Source: Cylindrodendrum hubeiense (lineage: Eukaryota; Ascomycota; Sordariomycetes; Hypocreales; Nectriaceae). From it: a stretch of DNA of 64,000 nt. The translations under genes were made by a program, and so were the position numbers. Under the pieces are notes generated by a model. That model was given only the letters and a program-made list of their open reading frames with translations, had not been told where the DNA came from and did no database searches. Shown one piece after another: positions 44,073-55,800 of the stretch (position 1 is its first letter; each line of letters begins with the position of its first letter). The stretch covers positions 1 to 64,000 of the forward strand of contig JAANBB010000026.1 in assembly GCA_014621425.1 (NCBI GenBank), given 5' to 3'.

Positions 44073-44192
44073 CAGTTCCCCGAGGTCTCTGTCCTCTCAC
44101 TTTGTATCCCCTCACTCTCACTCTCGCATCTACCAATTTCAAGCGCTCCTGGCCTCCTCTCACCATCCAGTTGCCTGTCGAATCTCGTCATC

Positions 44193-45179
44193 ATGGCCAC
44201 CCAGTATGCTGCAGCCCATGAACACCCCAGCGGCCCAGGAGATATTCGCCCAACCGCAAAGCAGATTATCCAAGATGAAGGATTGGATGGAAAACTAGCC
44301 GGGAAAGTAGCCTTTATCACAGGCTGTTCTTCCGGAATTGGTATCGAAACCGCAAAGGCCCTCCACCTAGCAGGGATGACTCTGTATCTCACGGCTCGAA
44401 GTCTCAGCAAGGCGAGGATTGCTCTAGCAGAGCTGGCTGACAGTGATCGCGTCCATCTCCTCGAACTCGATCTCAACTCCTTCGAAAGTGTACGCACTTG
44501 CGCGACCAAGTTTATTTCTGAGAATAAAACTCTCAATATTTTGATCTGCAATGCTGGTGTAATGACACCCCCCGAGGGTCGAACCATGGATGGCTTCGAG
44601 ACCCAGTTTGGTACCAACCACCTAGCACATTTCCTCTTATTCAACCTCCTTCAACCTATTCTACTGGCTGGTACCACCCCTTCTCTCGCCTCACGGGTTG
44701 TGGTTCTATCCTCTGTCGCCCATCGATTTGCCAATGTTAATTTCGACGATGTCAATTTCAGCCGTGGCTATGATGGCTTGGCTGCGTACGCAGCCAGCAA
44801 AACAGCAAATCTTTGGACTGCCAACGAGATTGAGCGGCGCTACGGTCCGCAAGGGATCCACGCATGGAGTGTTCAGCCCGGCGCTGTCCTCACCAACCTG
44901 ATGCAGCATATGTCGGATTCAGAGAAGGGAGTCCTTGATGGAGACACATACCTGGCGTCTATCTTTAAGAATCCCGACCAAGGGGCTGCCACTAGTGTGT
45001 GGGCTGCTACGGCTAAGGCTTTAGAAGGAAAGGGTGGGAAGTATTTAGAGGACTGTCAAATTGCAAAGGAGTGGGATAGTTCATCGGGTCTGTACGCGCC
45101 TGGCTATGGCGTTCACGCGTATGATATTGAACAGGCGGAGAAGCTATGGATAGAATCTTTGAAATGGGTGGGATTGTGA
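44193..45179 (+). CDS. short-chain dehydrogenase/reductase (retinol-dehydrogenase-like)
   Basis: One exon codes 328 residues. The Rossmann nucleotide-binding motif is FITGCSSGIGIETAKAL, the NAG motif is LICNAGVM, and the active-site set is VVLSSVAHR (Ser) and YAASKTANLW (Tyr, Lys). The sequence between and after (GFETQFGTNHLAHFLLFNLL, HAWSVQPGAVLTNL, LYAPGYGVHAYD) matches the large fungal WW-oxidoreductase/retinol-dehydrogenase-like SDR group. It uses NAD(P)H to interconvert alcohols and ketones or aldehydes. No signal peptide is seen. The substrate is not predictable from sequence. Confidence 0.93.
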   Translation: MATQYAAAHEHPSGPGDIRPTAKQIIQDEGLDGKLAGKVAFITGCSSGIGIETAKALHLAGMTLYLTARSLSKARIALAELADSDRVHLLELDLNSFESVRTCATKFISENKTLNILICNAGVMTPPEGRTMDGFETQFGTNHLAHFLLFNLLQPILLAGTTPSLASRVVVLSSVAHRFANVNFDDVNFSRGYDGLAAYAASKTANLWTANEIERRYGPQGIHAWSVQPGAVLTNLMQHMSDSEKGVLDGDTYLASIFKNPDQGAATSVWAATAKALEGKGGKYLEDCQIAKEWDSSSGLYAPGYGVHAYDIEQAEKLWIESLKWVGL

Positions 45180-46161
45180 GAGCCTTGCAAATATTTGGCT
45201 GTAGGGTCATGGTTAAGAAACAATAACAGATATTGAAGAGGCTCGTGGTACCGTTTAAGAACATTTACGAACCAGACTCGACCGCCGTGGAGAAAGAATA
45301 CATACACCACATTATGGGATCTACATGGTTAAGATTTGTCTTATGTATAGCAGTTGGAATTTCGCCACTGGCAGAAATGCCTCTTAGCTCAACGGTCACT
45401 GAAAGAGATTCAGAAGTCACCTGTTTTAGCGTGTGGTGGATACTCGAAAGGTAAGGTAAGGGTTGACGGGTTGAAGGGACCACTGTTGGGTCTGCGTCAG
45501 AGGTCACGATCGGAACTACCAGGCCCCGTAGTGATGCCTGGCCCACTCAACCAGAAGGGGAGCGTCCTCCGGCGAAGTTCACCCAGCTCCGCCTAGTTGC
45601 GCGATTAGGCGGAATGATGAAGCAAAATAAACATTCTCCAGTTCCACTTTGTCGGCCGATCGATGTAAAGTGGACGAGATGCTGGGTGTGGCGACAGTAC
45701 CTAGGGCTTATAGATTCATGATATATTTCCAGATAGAATAGGCAAGGCAACATATTGAGGGAATTATCCTGTTAAATTAGCCAATCTGCCCAGTCACCTC
45801 GGAATACATTCGTGGCGGCACATCATGCGATAAAATCTCCGCAGTCCTACGTAATATCTCAACAGTAGCACGGCATTTTTAGGCCAATCGACCTGAGTCA
45901 ATACCATAATAATTCGTAGAAGAGGAGATCTATGACTCGATTCGCTGTGGCTAAATAGCTAGTAGGTGTTATTTTCGTGGGGACATATCTTTCACGGACT
46001 CGTTAATATAATAGGCTGTTTGAAAAGGCTTATCCTTGAGCGAGTTACGAAATGAAGACGCGGAGTCTATTATATTGAGGTCAGATATCCCAACAACATA
46101 TAATTATTAGATAAGTCTAAATGTCTAAAGAAGTCTACGCTATGCCAGAAACAAATCGAGA
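45180..46161. other. intergenic between convergent SDR and esterase genes
   Basis: No gene is supported. Around 45497-45600 there is a segment weakly similar to 57727-57815. From 45780 to 46100 the sequence is AT-rich. Confidence 0.5.
45497..45600 (+). repeat. weak dispersed repeat, partner at 57727-57815
   Basis: TCAGAGGTCACGATCGG, a CTC-ACCAG-AG stretch and GGCGAAGTTCACCCAGCTCC correspond in order to TCAGAGGCCACCATCGG and GGCGAGGCTCACCCAGTCCC at the partner. Similarity is low between these anchors. Confidence 0.4.
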
Positions 46162-47881
46162 TTACACGAAGACGTGGTCCAAGAGGTAAGAGATCTCCTC
46201 GGACCTGTAATCGTCCTCGGCAATATACCCGAGGTTGTCGTAATCAGTATCAAATACAAGATTATCCGGCTTTCCGGCCTCGTACTTGGGCCACGTAAGA
46301 GTAGCATCGTCAAAGTTGGGATCGCTGTCGTGCATGAAGTGAACCCACATCTTACTCATCAGATCCGCCAAGTCGACGTATGACTGAGGCTTGTTCGTGA
46401 ACGGGCTGGCCGCGTATCCAACTCCCTCGATGTTGTTGAAAACGAATGCAACCTCCTGGAAATGCGTGGCTCCGTAGATGGCTGAGGGCAGGCCGTTAAC
46501 CAAAACATTCCAGAGGTAGCTATATACTGACAAACCAGCACTGGCATACGACTCGACAAGAAGTCTTCGGCCAGCGTGCTGTTGGTAGTCACCGGCAAAG
46601 GCCGACACTCGCTTGAACTGCAGGCCATAGGGAACCGCAGCAGGGGTCTCAAGGAAGGAGGCAGGAATACCCAGGAGAGGATCATTGGGGTACAGTTCCG
46701 AAATGGACGCAACTTGGTCACTATTAAGGTTCAGGCTGGTGAGATAGGCCTCGAACTGAGCGTCGGTGCTGATGCCCTGTTTCGCGTATCCGGTGCCCTC
46801 ATCGAAGTTGTTGCCAGTCAAAAGCGCGACCTTGGCAAACTTGCCCTCCTTCAGGAGAACAGATCCCTGGGCGGTAATGAAGTCGCCGTCGACGACAGCG
46901 CTGAGCGTTGGCGCGGTGACGCTCAAGGCGTTGGTGCCGTTGAAGATGGCACTGAGGGTCTCCCAGGGGAGCTCCCTGAGGCAGTCCAATCGGCTGGTAG
47001 CATCGGCGCAGTCCGTCTTCTCAACGAGAGCGTCAAAGTATGATTGCCAACCGGCAGAGTTGTTGAACTTGGCGACAGGGCTGCCACTCTCGAGGACGGC
47101 ACTGCGGAACAGGCCGTCGTGCTGTCCGTCATATGCGACGAGCTGCATTCCCAGGGATCGAGCACCGGCAGACTCTCCCCAGATAGTGAGCTTGTCGGGG
47201 CTGCCACCGAAGGCGGCGATGTTGTCGTGAAGCCACTGCAGCGCAATACGCTGGTCCCTGAACGCGATATTGCCGGCACCGGCATCCTCGAGCTCCTGGC
47301 TGAACAGGAAGCCCCAGTATGAGAGACGGTAGTTGATGGACACCGCGACAATGGGCTTCTTCTCCTCCACCGACTGCTCGACGATGTAGCTGAGGTTGTA
47401 TCGCGGGTCGCGTGAGCCTCCATTCACGTAGCTCTGTGATATCAAAGTCAGCAACAGCCAGATCAACTTGTCAGTAAATGGAACTCACTCCGCCATGCAC
47501 CCAAACACCAACCGGTAGATCATCTCCCGGCTTCACACCTGCTGGACGGACTACGTTAAGAGTCAGGCAGTCCTCGTTGACGGGGCTGCCCAGGTTCGCG
47601 GTATCCGAGCCGTATCCGATACACATCCAGCCATACTCGGTAGCGGTTCGAGGCTCATCGAACGACTCCGTGAGCGGTTGAGGGGCTGCGAAACGCAGAG
47701 AACCAACGGGAGGCTGCGCGTAGGGAATACCGAGGAAGAACTCCTGGGCATACTCCTGGCTGGGCACGCCTAGGTAGGTTCCGTTGTCAAGGTTGACTGT
47801 GGGAGGGGCACATTTCGAGGACTCGACTAACGTCAGGCCCGTCAGGACGGCCAGGAGGAGGGTTTGTGCGTAGGAAGGCAT
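46162..47881 (-). CDS. secreted type-B carboxylesterase
   Basis: Two exons (47489-47881, 46162-47433) with one 55-nt intron give 554 residues. A signal peptide is present (MPSYAQTLLLAVLTGLTLVE). The carboxylesterase type-B pattern is clear: FFLGIPYAQPPVGSLRF, EDCLTLNVVRPAG, VWVHGG (oxyanion hole, at the exon junction), FGGSPDKLTIWGESAGA with the nucleophile Ser, VVDGDFI, LLTGNNFDEGT with the acid residue, and the catalytic His in YGATHFQEVAFVFNN. Four or more Cys could form the usual disulfides. It probably hydrolyses extracellular esters or lipids. It is convergent with the SDR. Confidence 0.93.
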
Positions 47882-49919
47882 CTCGAAGATTTTCAGGGGA
47901 GAGATGTGGCTTCTGGACGAGGTCTGGAAAAGGAACGAAGGAGGTTGATCACCTAGCAGTGGCGTTCTTCATGTAGATCGCATCAGGTCCTTTAAATCTA
48001 ATGGTTCGTCCCATAATACTGGGTCCAATCAAGGCATTAATTTCAGAAATTACCTCGTCAGATCCATGTCCGGATAGAGACCTCGTTTCCTTCCTGTAAA
48101 ACGGGGCTCCGGTGGGTGCGACGGTTCGAAGATGCGTCGCCTCGATTCCCGCATAGGGGAAGGTTAGCCATGATTATCACCAGGTCTTATTGAACAATTT
48201 GCCGATCTCTGCCCAATCCACCTTGGTCGGAGCCTTGGACGCTGTCGCCACTTTGCCGAGCTCTCGCGCCAGACCACTCCGTAGCCGTAGCGCAGACACA
48301 TTGTTTCCCACGATCGAATGCCGGACAGGGAGGCGGGGAGATTTCCAGAAAGAGTCCGCGGCAGGCCGGGATGACGAATCTAATTCGTGCCCTTGCCGGC
48401 AGATGTGGATCGCATCCTTCAGCTTGGCCACATGGTTGCCTTGCTCTGGTCTACGCGAGCTTCTGGCATCAGGGGTCAGCTGATGGGAATTATTTTCTGC
48501 TGGGTAAACACTTGGATATGCCGAGTTGGATCCTTGTTCCTGGGCCGTGGTGTTGCAGTGTCGTCGGTGGCTGCTGTCAGAAGCCTGCCACTTCCGCTGC
48601 CTTCTCGGGTTATTATAGACAACCCTGCTCGCACCATGAACCAACCGGTGGCGCACTAAGGCCGCGGAAACGCGGCCAGGTGTTCCTAGAATGTTAGCTC
48701 TTGTTGGTTCTTCAGCCTTGGGCATAGTGGAAAGAACTTCCACATTGGGGACTGACTCGTACGCGAGGTGGAGCTGGCGAGCGATGACCTAAGCGGCGTG
48801 CCATTGCCCTGAAAGAAGCGACGGGATGAAAAGGTTTGACGCCAGACAAGTGCTAGCACCGTAGAAGGAAGAAGCTTAACTAGTGGCAGCGGAAAGCCCC
48901 TTAATTGATTCGCCTGTGGAGTTGTTTCCCCACATTGCTCTCCATGATGATTCTCGCGCCTAAGGCGGCGTCCGAGTACCCCGAGAACTGAGAAGACGGG
49001 AATCTTGATCAAGATTGCTGTCCCACGCTTGTGCTACAGATGGTTCCTCGGGGAACTGGCGACTCCCGAGCATGGCGTTCCCCCATGGTGCTCCCCATGG
49101 CTCCCCATGGCTCCCCACGGATCATGTGGCGTGAGAGCGGAAGCGTAGGCCGCCAAGGAGCCGACTAGCACGAGGGTCCATTACGTTGTCAAACCACCAA
49201 AGCGGAGAATTAGACCCCTTGACACACATGGATCAGGCTAGCCGCAAGCATGCCTACATTGCGATGTTGGTCGGCTCCTATGCGACCTTGCGGTAGCCAG
49301 CTATGAATTTTTCACCCTTCGCTCCTTCGCATACGTTCAGCGTCGTACCATTGTGAGGAAATAGCTGTGCAATCCGGCTGGCAATCCACAAGTCACGGAG
49401 ATTAACGCATGCAATGCAACTTAATACCACCAACTTATAGAACTTCTGCATAGACATCCCGGATAGACAGACCCAGTGCGATGGGAGGGACATGGTCTCG
49501 AGTCAGCTCGCTTCGTTAGGTTCCTGAGCTGAGCACGTAGCCTACTCTGAGCCGTCCCTCCCCTTCCTACGAGCCCTCGCGAGACGTTAATGCGACAGGA
49601 CGGTGCCTCGTTTATGCACATCCTCTGATAGCGCCGGTGATCCTTACTAATCGGCGTATGGCGTGGCTGATCTTTCCGCCAGTCTGCTGTTGGTGACGCG
49701 ACTGGGGGGAACCTCTGGGTCCCTGCTCCTGGAAACAAGTCAGGAACCATTGTTGAAAGGATTAATAAATGTCAAGAGGGTCCAGAAAAAAAAGCCGGGG
49801 TGCAGCTGGGATTGTCATCGAACTCAGTGGTCCTTGATGCGCTGCTCCCCATCTGTTGGTTCTTGGATCATCACTCCCGCATACCTCACCGCAATCCGGT
49901 GCATGCACTGAGTTTCACA
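47882..49919. other. intergenic, one doubtful ORF
   Basis: Over 2 kb without a convincing gene. An ATG-started minus-strand frame at 48177-48725 codes 182 residues rich in Arg, Ser and Ala with no recognised motif; I do not trust it as a gene. A short repeat GCTCCCCATG occurs three times near 49090-49115. The right end is the promoter of the rhodopsin-type gene. Confidence 0.45.
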
Positions 49920-51333
49920 ATGGCCGAGAATAGAGGCACGCGGCTGCTCGCCTCGTGTTGGTCGCTGACAGCTGCGGCTGCCATCTTGTTATTTCTCCGT
50001 GTATACTGCAAGCTATGGCGAGGACGAGGTCTGTGGTGGGACGACCACTTGCTGATCATCTCATGGGTATGTTGAACTGCATTGCATCTGTCATACATGA
50101 CAATCCCAATTATTCGGAAACTCATGCTTGCTTAGGTGGCATTGGCGATCGCCGTGTCGATCAATACCTATATCGTGACCCTTGGATTCGGAAGTCACAT
50201 CGATACCGTTAGCGATGAGAACCTCAAGACCATCAACCTCAACACGATCCTTGTTGCGACCTTCGGCATCATCGCGACGACGACGAGCAAAACATCGTTT
50301 GCAATCACCCTACACCGAATCGCCACGAACGCATGGATGAAATACTTCCTCATCTTCGTCATCGTGTCGATCAACCTGTCGATGAACTTGGTCTGGATTT
50401 TCGGTTTCGCCAAATGCACGCCGCTGAAGAGGGTCTGGGATAAGTCAGTGCCTGGGACATGCTGGGACCCGAAGAAACTACTCAAGTTTCAACTGTTTGC
50501 TGCTTGTAAGATCAAGAGGACGAACTCAGCTACTCGGTGGCCTAACAATTCTCGCAGATTACTCGGCGATTCTGGATTTCATCCTAGCATTCCTACCATG
50601 GCAGATTATCATGGGTATGTCGATGCGACGCCGCGAGAGGCTTGGAGTCGCCGTCGCAATGAGCTTGGGTGCCATGTACGAACCCTTTCTGAACTTCAAG
50701 GCACAAAAACTAACTCTCATCTAGTGCTGGAGTGACCGGTATTGTCAAGGCAGTGCTTGTAGTTCACATGACTAGCACCGACATTACTTACGACCGTGTT
50801 GATCTAACAATCTGGACTCTGACGGAGCCCGCAGCCTCAATCATGGCAATCTCGATTCCTATTTTGTAAGTTCTCTTCTGCTTTCTTCATCTTGAGACGA
50901 CAGATGACTAATACGACGAAGGAGAATGTTGTATCGAGAACTCAAGTCAAGCCACAAGAGCTATTCTCGAAATCGAACAGGCACGAACACGAATGACCCT
51001 CGAACTGGAAACCACACGCAGCAAGGGGGCACGGACACGAAAAGATCGAAGCGTTACGGCCCCAACTCGAAGTATGGTCGGAATTCCGTGCTTATCATGT
51101 CGACTGCGGGATGGCAGGAGTCTCAAGAAGCACTGCAGGATGCGGAGAGCACTGGAAGCGGCAGGACGAGGCCATCTCCGACCCACAACGGGGTCATGAA
51201 GACGGAAGAAGTCAGGGTGCATCACGAACGGGTGAGCTTGAGTGATGAGAACTCAATAGAGCTCAAACCTTTGGGACTGGTCCCCGGGATAGATGATGGG
51301 AAGAGTATCCACAAGCAGGCTCATTATAGATAA
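49920..51333 (+). CDS. rhodopsin/PTH11-type integral membrane protein
   Basis: Five exons (49920-50066, 50136-50505, 50558-50675, 50725-50865, 50922-51333) give 395 residues with all phases closing. About seven membrane helices precede a long hydrophilic tail of about 130 residues. Family marks of the fungal rhodopsin domain (PF20684) are RVYCKLWRGRGLWWDDHLLI in the first loop, WIFGFAKCTPLKRVWD, PGTCWDP, LDFILAFLPWQIIMG and EPAASIMAISIPIL. Relatives include PTH11-like receptors, but this one has no CFEM domain. Most members have no known ligand. The tail is rich in Arg, Ser and Thr and may be phosphorylated. Confidence 0.85.
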
Positions 51334-51524
51334 TCCTTAGTTAATAATTCACCTTTTGAGAACTAAATTAAGAGAAATCTCGTAAGGCCGAGATGAAGCT
51401 TTGCAAAACGCAAGGAGATATCTGCGTATTGTCATGCTGTTTCCATTTAGCTACATATTCAACATATGTACCCACCTTGAGCCGCTCAGAACCTCTTTAA
51501 AAAGTCAAACCCAACATTCCACCC

Positions 51525-51923
51525 TTATCCCTTAGTCGAAGTCAATCCAAAATACCCATAGGCACCAAGAACAACACTCGATACAAATCGAAATAACCCT
51601 TTACCAGGCACGCCTTCTTTCCAGCAAAGATAACCGTCCGTAGCGCCGGCCACGACGAGCAGGGACATGATGGTATCCAGGGACCTGAAATCACCCCGCA
51701 GATAGAACGTATAGATGGCGATACCAAACATGGACATCCGGGAGCCGTATATGGTGAAGCACGTGTGTGCCTCGCGAGACACAGCGATGTGTTCTGGCAA
51801 GCCAAACTCGCGGATGGCACGTGCGGGCTTCCAGAAAGGAAGCAATCCACCAAATGTAAAGGTGGTGGCAATGAAGAGAGGCGGGATGTGCCAGGGGGAG
51901 AAGGGAGGAAGTGAGGTAGTCAT
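51525..51923 (-). CDS. small four-helix membrane protein, DUF4267-like
   Basis: A single exon codes 132 residues from the ATG of MTTSLPPFSPWHIPP. A longer in-frame start at 52082 would add 53 residues of low-complexity sequence and is less likely. Four hydrophobic segments (LFIATTFTFGGLLPF, MSMFGIAIYTFYLRG, IMSLLVVAGATDGYLCW, FVSSVVLGAYGYFGL) and the conserved FGLPEHIA/REAHTCFTIYGSRM region fit the fungal DUF4267 family. Function is unknown. It is convergent with the rhodopsin-type gene. Confidence 0.75.
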   Translation of the reverse strand: MTTSLPPFSPWHIPPLFIATTFTFGGLLPFWKPARAIREFGLPEHIAVSREAHTCFTIYGSRMSMFGIAIYTFYLRGDFRSLDTIMSLLVVAGATDGYLCWKEGVPGKGLFRFVSSVVLGAYGYFGLTSTKG

Positions 51924-52829
51924 GTTGCAGATGAGGGCAATTGGAGGTGAGATGTTGGGAAGCGTTGACGTCAGATTATCAGACACGAGGGGGCGGAGGA
52001 GATGATGAGCAGTTGAGCCGAAGTTGAGCCGGGGAGTTACAAGCTCGCTGTCGCTTGAGGTGGTGAGTTTATCATAATTCATATAGATAACTAGGAGGCA
52101 AAATTCAAGTACACTGAAATGGGATTTCCTTCCCAGGGCTTAAGTAGGTACTGCTGCTTTACCTGAACTATCGCTGAGCTTAAAGCGGGTAGAGCAATTG
52201 GCCGAAGTGTGGGGCGGCTGTTGGGATGGTAGATCCCGGCACAAATGTCCATTTCAACAGTTTTGTCCAAAGCTAAAGGCGCCGCAGTACCGCATCCCTT
52301 CCTTGTCAGTCGCTGAGGTATGTACTGAGCAATCCAGTATTCTCAAGGTATCCGCTACACCTATTATCGATCCAAGGGCCGCAGATACCGGAGATAAAGC
52401 ACCAATGATTATAGTATTCCGAAAGCTAAGAGTAGAACATGAGTTATGCTCTCCTAAGATGGTTGGTCTGGCGGAGCCTGTCGCTATCCGGTGGAAGGGC
52501 ATTGATTTGGAGGTTGCCTATTGGCCAGACCTTTCCCGCCGTCCAAATACATCTTCGAGACGTTTTTGAGCAAGCTGGATTTTACAAAAACCATTCTGAG
52601 GTCAGCAATGCTGCAATATTGTACGAAACTTGCACTGATTTCCTTTTTATCATCCATTGAAGTAACACAATCTCCTGCTTTGTCTGGCATTTCAATTTTT
52701 CTTAAGATCCGCTAGTAAGAATATTAGAGTTATCAAGTGCACTTTTTCATAGAATATAAATTTCTCATGACTCCACTATATTGATTCATGCGCTCTAAGG
52801 CGAGCGCCATCTTCGAAATTGTTAAGTCG
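51924..52829. other. intergenic, no gene seen
   Basis: This lies between the DUF4267-like start and the 3' end of the NLR. Open frames on both strands are short and unrecognised. Confidence 0.5.
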
Positions 52830-55800
52830 CTATAGTATCACACATGTTGAACTTGGTGTCGGCGGCTTAGCTTTGCGTTGTAATGCAATCACCTTATGTT
52901 GTCCATTCCTTAACGTTCGAACCGTCCATCCATATTTCTTTGCAATCTTGATGTCGCCACCATTGTCAAGAAGCATTTTGATAACTTCAACGTGCCGATA
53001 CTTCGAGGCCAAATGTAGTGCGGTCCATCCTTCTTTGGTGGTAGCCGTAATGTCAGCGCCACCACCTAGCAGTAGCTTAACCACGTCAGCATGTCCATGA
53101 CGTGAAGCCGTAATCAGTGACGTCCAGTCATCGTCAGGTATAGCCGTAGCATCAGCTTCCTTCTCCAGAAGAATCGTAGCAATTTCGAGGTGTCCGGAAG
53201 TAGAAGCCATACGTAGTAAAGATGCAAGCCGCCGCTTGAACTCATTAGTAGTTACACAGACACTGGCGGCCATTTCTATAAATGTCTCCACCACTTCAAT
53301 ATTTCCGTTGCATATAACAAAAGTCATCGGTGTGCAGCCATCGTTATCCATAACTGTAGGATCAGCCATGTTTTCAAGTAAGAGCCTAACAACGTTAGAA
53401 CGCCCTTCAGCCGAGGCTAGATGTAGGGGCGTCCATCCACGATTATGTTTGATTATAATCAGCTTCAATATTTAAAAGAAATCTGACGATATCAACTTGG
53501 CCATTCGCCGAGGCTGCATGCAGGCTTGTCAATCCATCGTCGGTCTTAATTCGTGAGGTCAGCTCCATTAGCTAAAAGAAACTGGACAATCTCGATGTGC
53601 CCTGCATAAGATGCCAGGAACAGTGGCGTACACCCTCTGTTTGCAATAGATATATCAGCCCCCTGTTCTTGAAGAAACTGGACAACTTCAAGATGTCCAC
53701 TTCTCGAAGCTGAATGTAATGGCATCCATCCATCCTTATTTATAATAGTAAGGTCTGCTCCATTCTTTAACATAATTTTGACAACTTCGAGGTGACCACT
53801 ATCAGAGGCTGAATTCAGGGTGTCCATCCGTTACTGCAAGCAACAGTGATATCAACACTACCTTCTAGGAGAATCTGGGCAATTTCCAAAAAGGTTGTAT
53901 CAAAATCTAGGTTCCGTGGTGTCCACCCTCCATTGATAATAGATAATATATCAGCGTCCTGCTCTTGAAGAAGTTTGATGACTTCAAGATGACCGTTCTC
54001 AGAGGCTCGGTGCAGGGGTGTCCCTCCATCACTGCAAGCAACACTCGGATCAGCACCACTCTCTAGCAGAAGCCTGACAACTTCGAGGTGGCCGTTCTCA
54101 GANGCTGANTNNAGNGGTGTCCATCCATCANTCGAAGCAGCAGTAATATCAGCACCACTCTCGAGCAGAAGCCTGACAACTTCGAGATGGCCATTCTCAG
54201 AGGCTGAATGTAGAGGTGCCCATCCATCACTGCAAGTAGCAGTTAGATCGGCCCCTTTTTCTAGAAGAAACTGGACAATCTCAACGTGACCTCCATCAGA
54301 AGCCAGGTTCAGTGGTGTCATCCCTTTTTCATCTGGAGCGTTGATGTTAACACATGTCTTCTGAAGGAACATAACTACTTCGATATGTCCCTCCGTCGAT
54401 GCTGAATGTAGATGCGAACACCATAAGTCGTCCGCGATGGGAATTTCAGCCCCATTCTCTAGAAGGTATCTAGCTACCTCGAGATTTTGATGACGCAGTG
54501 CAAAGTCCAGTGGTGTATATCCAGTGTCGGTTGCAGCGTTGATGTCCGCACCCTTGTCCAGTAAGAGCTTAACCATTGTTATATTCCCGAATGCTGAGAC
54601 AGGATATAGTGCCGTCGATCTGTATAGGCCTGTAGTTGAAACATCAACACCTTCGTTGAGTAACATCTGGACTGTTTCCAAGTTTCTCTGTAAGCAAGCA
54701 ACCGTTAAAGCAAACAACCAGCCATATTTCTCAGGCTCACGCGATCTGTCCCCGTTACTATGCTTCAGTTTGTACATGAGATGTTTCCCAACCTCGCTTA
54801 GTCCAAAAAACGAGGCGCATATCAAGGGATCATCCAGCACTTCGAATCCACTCTCATATTCCGACTCAGCCTCAGAATCGTAATCCGATTCATCTTTGGC
54901 ATCTTTCTCAGAGTCACCGTGAGGATTATGCATATGTTGATGCCAAACCTCCACTTCGTGCGATTGACTCCATTGCCGCCATGAGTCCCAGTAAGGGTTG
55001 CGCGTATCAAATAACTCGTTGATGAACTCGACCAATGTAGCATTACTTTCTCCACTCGCGCTTGCATGCCAATACCATGATCCTGCAGCGTAATCTCGGA
55101 ATGACCTCTCAACCTGATTTCTGGAATCGTCATCGTCACTTGCCCATGTTCGTGGAGTATTAACGTAGCGTAAGCAGGCAATGGCAAGCGCAGCATGTTG
55201 AAATGATTCGTTAGAGTGTCGAAGGTTTTCGTTCATGGCCAAGAAAGCCCCTTCAGTGGGGTTTTTACGGAGGAAATACTCCTTGATCGAGAAATGGGCC
55301 AATTGCACCGTCCTTAATCCAGCACATGACTCCGATGAGCTACGATTAATCTCCAAGAGAGACCCGCAGTAGTCCACTATCTCGCTCTGGATGTACTCGT
55401 CATCTATGTATTCGGGGAACTCTTTGGTGTGGTCATCATGGTCGTTTTCGATCAACGTCGCGTCGGTGATTTCATGGATGGTAAGTGGTCGGCGAGCAAG
55501 TGCGGCCCAGCGGAGTATTGCGAATGCACGGCTCCTTTCCTGATCAGGTAGTAGTGATATCCTAACCCAATTTCTTTCATAAAGTTGTTCGAGCCCAGAC
55601 GGAGTTCGGTTGATGACGTCTTCGAGCTGTTTTTTGTTCTTCCAACTGCGGAGAGAGTCTTCCTGCATCTTCAACCATAGCAACTGGCCATGGCAGCGGT
55701 CTGCCAGCTGAGAAGAAATGTCCCTCTTTGTGTCATCATCCTTGTTGTGCAGCTTCTTGCCGACAATATCCATCGAGAGTAGGATCGAATCCGATAGGAC

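Larger units (their letters stand above)
41145..44192. other. 3-kb gene-free stretch
   Basis: This holds the promoters of the divergent Old Yellow Enzyme and SDR genes and about 2.5 kb between them with only short open frames. I saw no protein motif, tRNA or clear repeat in it. Confidence 0.5.

Noticed and set aside
48177..48725. 182-residue minus-strand frame as a gene
   Set aside because: No family signature, Arg/Ser/Ala-rich composition and no splice or promoter support; kept only as a doubtful ORF in the intergenic entry.
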